Below are positions 33,961 to 46,998 of a stretch of 64,000 nucleotides of DNA, one piece after another (within the stretch, counting starts at the first letter, position 1; every line of letters starts with the position of its first letter). A program made the position numbers and the translations under genes. The notes under the pieces are model-generated. The model had not been told where the DNA came from. It was given only the letters and a program-made list of their open reading frames with translations, and did no database searches. Where the stretch lies: contig CM037460.1 of assembly GCA_021014325.1 (NCBI GenBank), positions 29,032,336 to 29,096,335 of the forward strand. The letters run 5' to 3'. The DNA is from Plazaster borealis. Taxonomy: Eukaryota; Echinodermata; Asteroidea; Forcipulatida; Labidiasteridae.

Positions 33961-36900
33961 ATGGCACAGTGGGGATACACCGGAGAAACAGGTAGGCTGA
34001 CGGTTTAAGAAATTCATCTAACCTGGTCAATTTGTCGTCTTTGGTGGGGATCAGATGCTTAACGATTTTATAATAGAAGACAAATAATTATATTATTCGT
34101 GAGGATAATCTTTACGAAACTAGACTAGTGTTTTAAACTTGGTTTTGTGGGGAAATATTACGCATGTTTGTTGCAGTGCTTTTTAGAATTGAATTTGATT
34201 TCTTATTGCGCAAAATTAAGGTATCATTTTTTTAGAATGAATTATCAGGCTGAAAATCCGTAAAAAGAGAATCGTCCGCCCATATTATGTCAATGCAAGT
34301 TGTTATATTATTTGATTGTTTGTTAAAGTTTTTATTTTATTTTATTCAGTGCAGGGGAACATTTTTCCCTTCAATTTTGCATCAAATGTGTTTCTTGTTA
34401 TGACCCATAGAGACCACGGACATGTTACTTTAATGTGTTGATTTCAGTGCAATTTATTTACGAATGAAATTCAAACATAGCCTCACAACTGTACACCGTG
34501 TGTCAGTATGATAGTATAAAAATCAGTAAATTTAGCTGAAATTGTTTTCAAACACAAGTATTACCCAATAACACTGTGATTACACCCTCCCTATACTTAC
34601 CCGCAATATCATCAGCACAACTGCACCGCTTGCAAACTTATACCGTGTTATACACGTTATTGGCCATGTTCACTGTGCCATTCGAGCTATAAAACGGCAG
34701 AATACAACGAATTTACACCATCGGGTAAGTATGGTGAAGTGCAGGAACGTGCCCACACAACATACTTATCAGTGTTGATTAAAGTGTGTTTGTGAACTAT
34801 GTCCTCGGTTTTTATCATTTTTAATTTGGACTCCCGATAAAAAATTGTTCCGTGTATCATTTGATATAGAGTATAAGGACATTGCCAATCGAGGGAAACA
34901 TCAAATATACTTTGAATCCATTTTCCAATGACTTTGTAAAAGGAAGTTTTTTGTGTATATATTTTACTTAAAAATAAGAACTTTGACAAAACGATTTTAC
35001 GATTCGTGATTGATCACATTCGTTGAATTGAGAAAAAGAGAGTCACTTTATATCCACTGTCTCGTAGTCTTAATTACTTTTCCATTTACCATTGTGAGAA
35101 TAAAAATGTCCTGAATTGTGTATATGAAACCTTTGTACCGTTGTGTAAGGCAATTATTTCGTTGCCGTGGTTTCCTACTTGAACAGCGAGGAGGGATAAC
35201 TGACTCTGAAACCATATCAAATTATCTTTTAGACCCTTTCAAAGTCACTCTGTCGGCTATTCCATTAACTTGTGTACTATGTACACAACAAGGATGAAAT
35301 TAAACGTGAAGACTTGTCGAGGGTCCAGCTTAATTTCATTTGTGAATGGCGAACAGGATCCGAGTGACAGAGTGACACTATAATATATTTTGCAGGAATG
35401 AATACGCAGGTTTCTTATGAAGAACAGATCTCACTCGTGAACCTGTCTGGTCCTCTTTTGGTTAGGCCTAATTATTATAAGTAGCTTCCTGCATTCCAGG
35501 TGCCAGACCCGAGATTGTGAGTTATCAAGTTACCTTAAAGGAATGACAGTTCACAAAAACAACAACTGGATTTTATGTGCTTAAAACGAAAACATCGACA
35601 TTCGCCACAACAATGGGAAGTCATGGAAAAATATCACGTTCACTTTCACTCATACATTTATTATCGTTGTATAGTATGTGAAGGTTCATTTCCACATTAG
35701 TAACACACTATTTGAATTCGCGCCTTGTGCAGCAAAAGGCTTCATAAACCTCAAACATAAAACATTTTGTGTTGACCTGACGACCGGGAGTACTTCATTT
35801 CGTTGAAATGTTGTCAAATTTACCCGTTCCATACAACCCCTTCGATGCGTATACAACTTACAAGGCCTACCTATATATTCAGTTGGTGATGACGCTCTTG
35901 ACATCCTCATTGTGCAAGCTTAACCCTCTAGTCCCTGCACTGCCAGTGCTCGAGCTTGCTGACAACATTGTTTGGTTTTCAAGACTTACAGTCGTGGTTC
36001 AAATTTCAAAATATATCCATCAGCCTTGCTATTTACGGACAATTTTCGTCCTTAATATTATCATTGAATAACGAAATTAATTATGTCCATCTTAATGTAC
36101 GCACTCGGGAAGATGTGAAAATGTCCATCTCAATGTACGCACTTGGGAAGATGTGAAAATCCGTCCATATTAATGTACGCCCCTTGGAAAATGTGAAAAT
36201 CCGTCCAACTTAATGTACGCACACAAGAAGATGTGAAAATACGTCCATCTTAATGTACGCACTCAAGATGATGTGAAAATAATGTCCATCTTAATAACGT
36301 TTTATTTTCAAAAGTGATAAGTTCCTATTACGGGGGGGGGGGAGCGCTCTCTTTAACGGCTACCGGTAATATTTATGGCGATGATATTTTATAAGGATGA
36401 ACACAATAGTTTTTGAAGGCTTTTAGTGGCATCAATGCTCTTACTGATTAATTGCTATAGGCCTAAGGCATTAGTTTTTGACAAGATCATCATGGTATTT
36501 TTTTTTTTTTTTTTTTACAAATGAGCGTGGTGTTGGTAAAGAGCTACATTATTTCATCATCATTAGCGTTAACGTTTTACAATTCAACTGTGAATGGGGA
36601 AAATTAGAAATGATCTATACAAACGATTGTCATTGACTTGACCAATGCGTACCAATGACTATCTAATTTTGTTTTGATGTTAATTTGTTCTCTCTGAACA
36701 CAAGCTGGTGGGCGTTTACTCCTTCCGCATGTTATAAGGTGTTTCGCTTTGGGCGGCTTTGCCGTCCGTGGTCGTGACACGTAGTTTAGTTTTGTCATTT
36801 TGGATTCCTTGATTGTACTCTTGTTAATAATCCTGCTGTTGGCAAATAGTGACAAGGAACCATCTGAACTGAAAAACAAAACAAACAAACAAACAAGCAA

Positions 36901-39900
36901 ACAAACAAACCTACTGTTTCAAGCTAGAGTATCGGTACGCTTGGGCCCCAGGAGGTTTTATTTCTCTTTCTGTTTTACTCAGCGGAGTGATTGAGAGGTT
37001 GAACTTTACAATATAGCCTATAGGCTACCTGGAGAATTGTAATTGGAGTTGTAAATATAGTTATTAATTATTATTATTATTATTATTATTAACATTTATT
37101 TCATCGTTGTCCATTCATCACACATAATTCAAGTACATAGTTTAACATTACATTCAGTTATACAATGACATTATGGTAAAATAGGCTATTACAATGTATA
37201 AATGTATAAATAATTGATTAATAGCAATTTTTTGTAATAAATAAGTGGACAACAATTAGGTTTAGGTGAGAAGGTGGCTTTTGTTCCTCCTTAACCTACG
37301 GACAGACATAAATAACAAATACACAATAAAACACAAACAGCATGACACACAGAGACACACAACAACGGCTAATGATGGTGTGTTGAAAGAAATAACCTAT
37401 AAATAAGCAAAAGGCAAAACATAAGAAACATATATATATATGCAATATATGCATCAAGTTCAATTTGTTTCAAAAGATTTTTAGAGTAATTGATTTTAAA
37501 AGAATTGTTTTTTATTTATTTTTTTCAGACCATTCCAGAACACAACTCCACGTTGACTATAATGATTTTCTTTACTTTTGGCAAACAAAAAGGCTTTAAA
37601 CTAAAGTACTCTTTGCAGTACTTGCAGTTTGAATGAGTTAAAAGTGAAAAATGAAAGTTGAAAGCTAATAGAATAGTCATAAATAAAATAGCTATAAGTC
37701 AATAATTATAAAATAAATTAAAAAAATTTATAATAATTAAGAATGATAAAAAATAACGATTTGTTGTCGCGAAACCAACATTGGAAAAATAACGAACAAC
37801 TCTCTTTTGCAATGAGTCTCTCTTTGCATTGTGATGAAGTTTACACCCCTGTGTAAGATTTGAGAGATTAGATACGGCAAAAGAGTGATAAAGTGATATA
37901 AAAGTGTTAAATATAACCATATAATAATTTAGTACGAATTTTAATTATATATTATTTTTTTAGACGATTAATTATACCAATATTTTTAGCTATTTTACTA
38001 GTAACTTCACTAATATGATTTCTCATTTCTACAATTTAGTGTGTTCCAACTTTTCAGAATTTAGTGTGAAAAAATTTATTACTAGAGGAACAGACTAATT
38101 ATATGAGGAACAGACTGATTATATCTTTTCTGTTTTATACAATTAATAAATATACATAAATTATAAGCAATTATTTTTACTTTTATTTTAACAAGCTCAA
38201 TATTTAAATTATCTACAGCTACATTTTTGACATTGTAAAAACTAAGGTTGTATCATCAAAAAAAAAAAACAAAACAGCAAAAGACAAGGTGTACACAATG
38301 TCAGGCATAATATATAAAAAACACAAAGGGTCCAAAACAGAGCCTTGAGGGCACTCCACATATAATAGGTTTCTCTAATGAAGTAGCAGAGTTATATTGG
38401 ACTGATTGTGTTTCACTCATATATATTACTTTAATAAATACCTATAGCATATATCCCTACTTTATAATGCTCTAATTTATGTATCAAAATGTTATGGTTA
38501 ACCGTGTCAAAGGCCTTGGAAAGGTCCAGAAATACGCCAATAGAAATGTTTCCGTCTTCAATGCATTATTATTAGTGCTGCAGACGAATTCCTGTTGTCC
38601 AAGTGGGAGTCCGAGTCAGTTTGAACTTACAGTTGTATTTTAAAACAATAATTATGACTAAATCGAAACTCAATGTTCACATTTCACAAATGTATAATTG
38701 GAAAGATGCTGTGATCGACAGTTAAAAATTCATACATTAAACGGAAAGTAAAAGTTGTTCAAAAAACATCCATCATTTAGTTAAGCAGATTTTCCCAATA
38801 TAAATTGTAACGCCGTCACAAAACCGAGATTGGAATGAAAGACTTCTCTAGTCTTTGGTAAAACAAAAACGTAATAATGGGTTTTTTATGCAAGCTTTCT
38901 GCTAACCAATGTTATCCGAATAGTCTTCACTGCGCATAATTCTATTATTTAAATCATGGTTTGTACATTCCTCTGACCAAAACATTAATATTTATATTTT
39001 TAATCATAAATTTTTTGACATAAATTTATCTTTGTATTTTTTCCTATTTTATGATGTGTGCAAACAGGCAGATGCATCCAACCGTACGCAGGTCTACCAT
39101 AAGCTGTAATTATGATGGATACTTATAACGCTTCAATGGCAAAAGCTATTACTGATGGTAGTAGTGTTATAGCCGTACACAGATTTCCTTGTGTTTGAAT
39201 TAGTAGGAAACAATGATCCATAGCACCATTTGAAAATCACCATTGTGACTTGATTGGCATAAATAAGTACAACACCTTGTTATTTTTTTGTTGGTTGGGA
39301 GTGTGCCCATTGCCTTAGTATAGTGTACTCTTTGAGAGGTGCAATTAAAACAAAACAAAATTGTGGAGCAAAACAAATGCGGATTTCTGTAGAAAATAAA
39401 ATTAACGAAGGGGACACTTCGAAGTAATTTGGGGCGACCTTCCTTATCGACAAACCTTTTGATATATACAAGTAACACGAAGGTACACACAAAATGAATC
39501 AAAATATCGACTAATCATCATTTGTCATCATAAAAACCAAAACCACAGCGAAACGTATTCTGCTTTTGTCTGCCAGTCACAACTTATATTCATGTCTGGT
39601 GAAGTCTTTAGCTTTCCCACCCAAATCCCGTCTAACGAGTCACATATTGAATAAGTTTTCGTTTACCTCCATTGGGGCGCCATGCGTTTCAGTCAAGGTG
39701 ATGTGATTTATTGAACCACGTCATGCAGGGTTAAAACAATTCACCGAATCTGTTCCATAAAAGTATCGGCAATAGAGGGCGAAAAACCAAGCCCGTTTTA
39801 TCGTACGAAATGGAGTGCTTTCCTGTACATCACTTTTATAAAGGCTTATTTTACCAAGAACACAGCCTTCGAAACTCCATGTTCTTGGAATCAAAACAGG

Positions 39901-42900
39901 ATATTATATTTATCCTGGCCTGGTGAACATTCAGGAAATTGACTAACTTGAAAGCAGAGACCAGAGCACACGTGCATTGTGTCATGTTGGCATATCTGGG
40001 CGTGTCATTAGGGATGTCATTATAGTCTTGAGGAAACGGTTACAAAAGACTAATGTGTTGGTAATTACCTATTTATGAATGTTGTTTTAACTACCCTTTC
40101 GTTTAGGACCAACCCATTGGTGTGAGAAGTTCCCTGATGCCAATGGGAAACGCCAATCACCCATCAATATCGTTACAAAGGATGCCCAGGTCGACGCTGC
40201 TTTGGGTCCCCTTAAACTCGCCCCAGCTCGCTGTGCTGATGTCGTGAATAACGGTCGTAGTGTACAGGTCAACATCGATAGCAGTGACACGAGTAAGAAT
40301 ATGGATTAAATTTTATGATAGGAAATTGTTAATAACCGTTATTTAAAGAACCCCCTTCCCTAAATGTCTAAACAACAAGACAGTTGTACTGGTGACGAGG
40401 AATGTAACTTAAAGTTAAGCAGTCTTGTTGCTGACGTCGGAACAAAACTTTCTTATTCAAGTGCCGGGTTTGGGGGTTTTTTCCATGACATTTTAAGCCC
40501 TCTTAAACTTTTTCGAAACATCACTTGATGTTTTAGCGAAAACGTCATTCGGGCATGTGATTTCGCTGGATTTTTCATGAATTCAGTTTGTTTTCTCCGA
40601 CCTTCTTGAGTTTTCAAATTTCCTTGAAAAAAGTAACGCAGTCATCAAATAGAGAAAGAAATAGTCCACATTGCGTCCAAACCTGTAGCTTTGTGTTTAT
40701 TATTTATTATTAAGTTTAAATCTTTTGACAATACAATATTACGAGCAGAGGCCGTCCAGGGAAAGGCAAAATACAAAAAAAATGTCATCAAAAAAGATTT
40801 GCCATCCCAGACCCTGCTCATTTAAAAGAATACAAATGTATATTATATATAAATACACAAAAACCTAAAAATTGTAGTGAAAAGTAAAAAAAAACAAATG
40901 GCATGTAAAATAATTATTAAAATGTATAATACAGAAACCACCGTACTTAAAACCCCAAAATAGTCAAACAAAAGCAGAAACACCAACCAGACGAACTGAC
41001 AAAAAAACAAAAAACACGAAGACAATTGTTATACAATAAATAAAAAAATAATATAAAACAATTACAAATCGAAGCCCGAATGAAGCACAACACTAAAGAC
41101 GAACAACCTAAAGTAATATAGAGCCGGAAACAAATGAACTTAACTTCCTAGATCATCTCTCCAGAACGAAACGTCTGGTGATTGGCAGACGCTGTAAACC
41201 TCCTGAATTGTAGCATCTGAAAGGCTCTGGGTCTAGAATAAGGGTGAACCCAGACCTGCAAGCCATTTTCATGAATTAATTTCACATTCGGCAAATCTCA
41301 TCCCTGGAAAATTAGATTTTGTTTTATATTAAACAGCTCACATGAACAGGTTCTAAGTAAACTACTCAGTCAATCTTGATAGTGGCTCAAGTTATACACT
41401 CTGAAATCTATATTCACACTTGTGCGGTCAGTGACAATGACAACTCTATGAAAGTTAGATTTAACAATATAAAACAGTTAAATTAACATTGTCAAAGTTA
41501 AATCTAGGAGGCCTACTATAATGGTGAACTCCTTTTTAACTCAATGAATTGAACTTCACAAAAAGTTGTCACTCACCGCACTCTTTTTTAAAGTGTTCAA
41601 TTTAACAACTAGTTTTTAGAGTGAGTCGATGAAAGAGACGTCAGCTATGGATTATTTTGCTTCAGGTTGTAACTGTTATGTCCTAATCCTGTTTGTTTGA
41701 AGATATGAGTGGGGGACCTTTGGAGCACAACTACCGATTTGCCCAGTTTCATTTCCACTGGGGAAGCAAAGATGGTCAGGGCTCTGAACATACAGTGGAC
41801 GGTAAATCCTATGATGCGGAGGTAATTAGTAATTTATGTATGGTTCCGATCCAGCAAAAACAAATCAGTCGAGCTTGGGGTGGGTATGTGAATTGAGTGA
41901 GGATTTTAAGAGGTGAGCATCCTGCTAAGTAGCCCTTTCCCTTTTTAAGACGAAGGATTTGCCTGCCTCATCATTTGGAGAAGATAAATTGCAAAAAAGA
42001 AAGAAAGATAGGAAAATATTTTCCATCAAGAATGGTTCATGTTCTGTCTATATGACATGATCTACCAATGCCTCAACTACAGACAAAAAAACCCATATGA
42101 ATTGATTGACTTTATTTCAATCGAATTCAGCTTAGTTATATGCTCTAAAGTAATTACAACTACAACTATTGCCTGGTGAAATCACTTTACCACACGGCAA
42201 ACCATCACGTATAAAAATAAGCCAGCCGTGCAGACGTATATCAATAGAACGCGTTTGTTTATTGTAATCAGAAATGTAGAATGTTGAATATAACCAATGT
42301 GTAGATATACAGAATGTGCTAAATGTGTGGGAGGCGTGCTGATGGGGTAGGCGTGTGATAAAAAGATACAGGATAGACTAAACAAACTAATGTTATTGTT
42401 CATTTTGAGATTTTGATATATGGCTTTTTTTCCCCGTCTCTCTCATTAGCTTCATCTAGTTCACTGGAATACTGATATGTTCAAGGCTGTAGGTGAAGCT
42501 TTGCCAAAAGACAAAGGTTTAGCTGTACTCACGGCATTCATCAAAGTTGGCAAGGAGCATCCTGCCTGGACCAAGTTGGTGGCGTTGTTGAACAAAGTCA
42601 AATGCAAGGTACTTCATTATAGTTGTATTGTCCTTAGTCTGACAACTTTAGTGACGTAAACAGAATGAAGAATAACAGACTGAGACTGGAGATAAAGTTA
42701 ACTTTCCTGCTTCACATTTACTGTGTATCTATCTTGTGTGTACAAACCATGCACCTGTGGAGTGTGGGTGATAGAAATTATACTGCACTCAGGCCATTAC
42801 AATAGTGTTATTATGATTGTGATAAATAATGTCTATATTTTGCCTGACAGTTATAAAAGCATGATTGACCATTTCCATTCTTTTAGAAATAATAATAATT

Positions 42901-43831
42901 GTATGTCTATTGTTTTGTGTTTTGTTTCCTAGAATGATAAATTCAGTATTCAAGAAGCATTTGATGCGCTTAGCCTTCTGCCTGGTAAGTTCTGGGAATT
43001 TCGGGGGATATAGGCATATTTGTAGTTCTCAATTGTTGCCATTTGTACAAATAGTTGGAAGACTGGTAACAGTTATTTTATTTTAATTGAGCAAGAAATT
43101 GAAAGTATTGTTTGCAAAATCCGAGAAGACTTTGTCAAACATGTTTTGATAATTGTGATTATTTTAATTTAGTGGACGCAATGACTGCATCACGGTCACT
43201 TATTAAACAATATTGACTTGTATTATTCTGTGGTTATTGCAAATATTTAGAAAACAAATCGGATTATTGGACATATGAAGGATCCTTGACAACTCCACCG
43301 TGTTATGAGAGTGCACGATTTATCATCTACAGGGAACCAGTGGAGGTGTCTGCTGAACAGGTAGGCCACGCGACCTTTTAACTTTGAATCTATATTGAAC
43401 GTCATGTTGTATCGCCAAGAAGACCAAAGTATACTACAGTAGCAATTCTTGGAAGCGTAAAATTCTATTAATTGACCATTGCCCATTCTCAAATTTGTCC
43501 AAGACTGCAGATTTTACAGTGAAACATGTTTCTAATGTAGTTGTGGACATTTTCATCACTTATCTTTTATCGGATTCTTGTGCTCTTTTTGATGCAAGTG
43601 TCGAAACATTGAGTAGTAAGTATTTTGGTCCTGTTTTCGTATATACGCATTAATAGATTTCACCCAATAGTATTTCTGTGGTTTGTTCTGTAGATGAGTG
43701 CTTTAAGGGGTTTGTTGAGCTATTGCAAGGGGGAGACTCCATGCTGCAACGATTCAGACAATATGTGTGATAACTACCGCCCAACTATGCCACTGAACGG
43801 ACGTGTGGTTACAGCATCTTTCCAGGCCTAG
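33961..43831 (+). CDS. cytosolic-type alpha carbonic anhydrase
   Basis: Interconverts CO2 and bicarbonate. Exons: 33961-33991, 40107-40292, 41703-41821, 42450-42608, 42933-42984, 43251-43360, 43694-43831 (TAG). That is 795 nt, 264 residues, the usual length for cytosolic members, with seven exons as in vertebrate cytosolic genes. There is no signal peptide or membrane segment. Zinc ligands are present: two His in QFHFHWG and one in LHLVHW. The gatekeeper Glu (GSEHTVD) and Thr (SLTTPP) are also present. Odd points: the proton-shuttle His64 position (CA2 NNGHAF) reads NNGRSV, that is Arg; the wall residues Val207 and Trp209 of CA2 appear as Ala and Phe; and the last exon has four Cys within 13 residues ([15 protein letters not shown]). 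Orthology to a named vertebrate CA is not clear. A possible poly(A) signal AATAAA lies at 44623. An alternative first exon lies at 27989. Confidence 0.94.
33992..36072. other. carbonic anhydrase intron 1, left part
   Basis: No coding or repeat structure recognised; mostly unique AT-rich sequence. Confidence 0.45.
36073..36297. repeat. ~40-bp minisatellite, block 3 (displaced copy of part of block 1)
   Basis: GAAATTAATTATGTCCATCT followed by units of types CTCGGG, CTTGGG, CCCTTGG, CACAAG and CTCAAGATG. This is the same unusual order as 31895-32155, with one unit missing. It lies in the intron after exon 1B, 2.8 kb from block 2. Confidence 0.93.
37066..38560 (-). mobile_element. decayed non-LTR retrotransposon (LINE) 3' part
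   Basis: Reading the minus strand from 38560: [18 protein letters not shown] (a reverse-transcriptase block), then a diverged GVPxxxxxGP block near 38350, DDTTLVF near 38240, and [13 protein letters not shown] near 37530, which resembles the usual end of the ORF. Stops and shifts separate these pieces. The 3' end (37066-37090) is an (AAT)n tail, as in CR1/L2-like elements. It lies in a carbonic anhydrase intron. Confidence 0.75.
38561..40106. other. carbonic anhydrase intron 1, right part
   Basis: No features recognised beyond AT-rich unique sequence up to the acceptor CGTTTAG before 40107. Confidence 0.45.
40610..41310. repeat. dispersed repeat, copy 2, interrupted by a retroelement tail
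   Basis: 40610-40697 and 41172-41310 match the repeat at 2095-2400 in the same order. The ~475 bp between begins TTATTATTTATTATTAAG, which looks like the simple-sequence tail of a LINE inserted on the minus strand. It lies in carbonic anhydrase intron 40293-41702. Confidence 0.55.
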
Positions 43832-44075
43832 GCTCCAGGATAGTTGGAAGTGACAACAGGGGCATGGTAACCATACGTTCCCCTTAACATGCGGCAATCA
43901 GTTAGTTTGTCAATGAAAGTTTTTAAAATACAGCCCCTCACACAAGGAAAGTTTGGTTTTTGTGAAGGGACAAATGATAGATTGTCTTCAAGTTTTTGGT
44001 GAGAACCTATGGGAACTGCGTATGAGAAATTGTTATTTTGTGCATCATCTTCATGCTTCAGCATCCAACTCTATA

Positions 44076-44394
44076 GGCCTTTTCACACTACAGAAACTCT
44101 CCGTTTTTGACACGGATACGATCTGTGTAATCTGGACTAACCTTTTTACACTACAACTTTTCAACACGGTGTTGACCCGTGTAGAGCGCTCTATCCGTGT
44201 CGATGTAGATGTTAAGCGCCGCAAAGTCGCCGCAACGCGACCAGCTTCGATCCATGTAAGACCCTGCAGTGTGAAGTTACACGTGCGTGTAACACAAAAG
44301 CTGATTTCGCGCAGAGCTAGTAAGCGGAGCAGTTTTTATCCGTGTTGAAATTTTACTGAGTCAACACGGATCGAACGTCGATAGTGTGAAAAGG
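44076..44394. mobile_element. MITE with GGCCTTTTCACACTA ends
   Basis: GGCCTTTTCACACTA at the left is mirrored by TAGTGTGAAAAGGC at the right. Inside, the ACACGGAT/ATCCGTGT motif recurs in both orientations (CACGGATACG, ATCCGTGTCG, TATCCGTGTTG, AACACGGATCG). It lies ~245 bp after the carbonic anhydrase stop, probably in its 3' UTR. Confidence 0.8.
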
Positions 44395-45953
44395 CGTTAT
44401 GGTTTTGTGTTTTCATGCACTAGTTTTCGTTTCCTTCTCAAGTAATTGACTTAGTAGGTCAGAATCAATTCTACAAAGATATTCTTATTTACTTTTTGCG
44501 AAAATGAGCCCGATCGTGGAACATCATTGTTACTAAATCTAATGCAAGTTTGTTTCTTGAATTAAGCTCGTTACTTTACGTCTTCAAATCACCTATTGAG
44601 TGATCAGGTGATAAAGCATGACAATAAATTACAAGTTTTATTTGTTTGTGTAAATTTTTAGACAATTGAAGTGGTGCTACTCATCCTCTGTTAGGTTTTA
44701 GCTATTATGAAAATTACCAACTGTGTAGAATCATGACGTGTAAAAGTGTGACAAGTACAATTGTCGCGAACAGAAATTGCATATTCAATGAACAATAATT
44801 GTTTGTATTTAATAGCAACGATGAAATATATATTTTATTTATTGGAAATAAAGTGTATATGTTTGCATTTGTCCTGGCGAACGAAAATAAATCATGGCTT
44901 GATAATAATTAATTTGATTTCATGATATAGTGCAGCTAATTGATTTATATTATAAGGCAATAATTTTACAACTTCGTGAGTACGAGTTTAAATGAAAGAT
45001 TATCAAAATGAAAGTACGTCTATTTTGTAACATGTTTCCTGTTGCTATGCAGTGATATTCCAACATAATTTAAATTTCCAGTTTGAAGACAAATTTATTC
45101 GACTATGTACCGGTATTTTGCCTTTAACTTCTTTCAGTTTAAATTGTGTGAGAAAATAGCTCAGATATAATAAACAATAGTATTGAAGAATGCGCATCTG
45201 AATCTGACCGGACAATCTTTATTTTTCCTGTCGTTATTATTTATTATTAGGCGCTCGGCACATCAGGTTTATTAGTCTTTGTGGAAGACGTCCTTACGTT
45301 GTTAGCCTAAAACCATGCACACTCAAGACAACATTCACGTTGTGATTATTACACCAATAATATAGGTTTGTGTAACAGCGCCCGCTATCGTTCGATTGTT
45401 GTTGTATGCATGCAAGTGTGTAGCCCGAACATCTGACGCCACACTTAGAGGCTCGTGAAGTAGATGTACCTTTGACCTCGCATCCATTCACACAGAGATT
45501 CTTACAAACACACGTGGTACAGGCATTACATGTACAATGTGTATAAACAACATTACATGTACATACAAACATTATGTACACGCGCGCAGAAGCAGACGAT
45601 CGAAAAGTGGTGGAGTGGAGCTGACAAACACGTCACTTCGGAGCGGACCAATCATAAACAGATGTGGAAAGCTTACGTCACTGCACGTTATCCAATGAAA
45701 TCCTTGTATCCAATGAAATCATTGGGTCTGTAAAACCAATACCTGTCTGCGGATAAAGACAGGGGACCAGTCTAGCAAGTGTGCGGATAGGGAGAATCTG
45801 GATAGTCGAGTGATTAAAACAACAGCGTCTTGCATCAAGACTACATGTTTATGCACGAACCGGGAGGCGTGTGAAAGAATAAACTTGGCGAGGGAATTAA
45901 AGGGTTACGGCAAGTCAGCAACCCCTCCACATACCATACAGGTCCACTTGTTG

Positions 45954-46386
45954 CATTGGCGTAACTAGAGGGCGGGGTCTTGCCCTACTACGCCCCAAAA
46001 CGAGATATTTAGAAGAAGAAAAAACCTATGTAAACAATAACGTTTTTATTCAAATTTGTCGGTATTCTTTGTATAGCCTAATAATCAGCAGTGTCGTAAC
46101 CGGGGAAGGTGGGTAGGCAGGGGCGGGAGTCCCCCCCCCCATTTAAAGGGCCCCCTTCCCCTGCCCCACAAAAAATATAACAGTTAAACAATATATACAT
46201 AATAACGAATACAGTTTTAAAAATGACTAAATAGTTATGTTTTTGCCCCGCTTGCACCCCAAATGAAAATGTCTGATTACGCCATAGCCCTATACAGGAC
46301 TCTTTCTCTGTGCTGTTTCAGAGAAAGGGTCATATACTGTAGTATAATACGAAAGTGAAAGGTCGCCAGGGCTTGTTACGCCACTG
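45954..46386. mobile_element. MITE with CAGTGGCGTAAC-type ends, with a nested relative
   Basis: Left CATTGGCGTAAC and right GTTACGCCACTG pair at 11 of 12 positions. A second CAGTGTCGTAAC start at 46089 and a degenerate partner ATTACGCCATAG ending at 46287 suggest a related element inside the first. Poly-C and GGGCCCCC tracts occupy the middle. Confidence 0.55.
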
Positions 46387-46880
46387 CTATTCAGGAAATG
46401 CTCGAGATCAGAATGTCCAGTAGTTTCTGTTCAGTGACTGCTGTAGGGAGACAGTGTGCATCCAACACACGAAGACCATCAACTCCATAAAGCATACTAA
46501 TGTATGGTTTAGTAAATTAAATCATGCAGTTTGTCATTGGTATTAAAAGTATAAAGGCCACATCCTGTTTTTCTTTGCCCCCGAACTGCATGCATGTAAG
46601 TCACATCCGGCATCCATGACGTGAAGCATTTTCATTTCCAGGCACATTATTTTGTAATAAGATAAAATTAAAAATTGATTGAAGACGTTTGTATTAGATT
46701 CACGTCGCTTCCACGCTCGATAAGTAAGTCGTTAGGAGGATTTTAGAAGGCAAGCCTACAATTTCACGAGCGTGTTTTTTTCTTCTTTATACTAACAAAT
46801 CCGACCATTCATTGTTGTTGGTCGTCTGTTCGCATTATCTGATTCCGTGTGGCAGGAGATTATGTGTGTCCCCCCCCCCC

Positions 46881-46998
46881 CCGGAGATTCTGTTCCCCCC
46901 ATACGGCGAACTATGTATACACTTCGTCTGATAGCGCCCTCTTTTGAACCATCCTCCTTCAGCCCATGTTAATTTTCCATCAGGGACAGAATCTCCGG
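46881..46998. repeat. short inverted-repeat unit
   Basis: CCGGAGATTCTGTTCCC at the left and GGGACAGAATCTCCGG at the right are inverted copies with a one-base indel, 118 bp end to end. Possibly a very short MITE. Confidence 0.6.
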
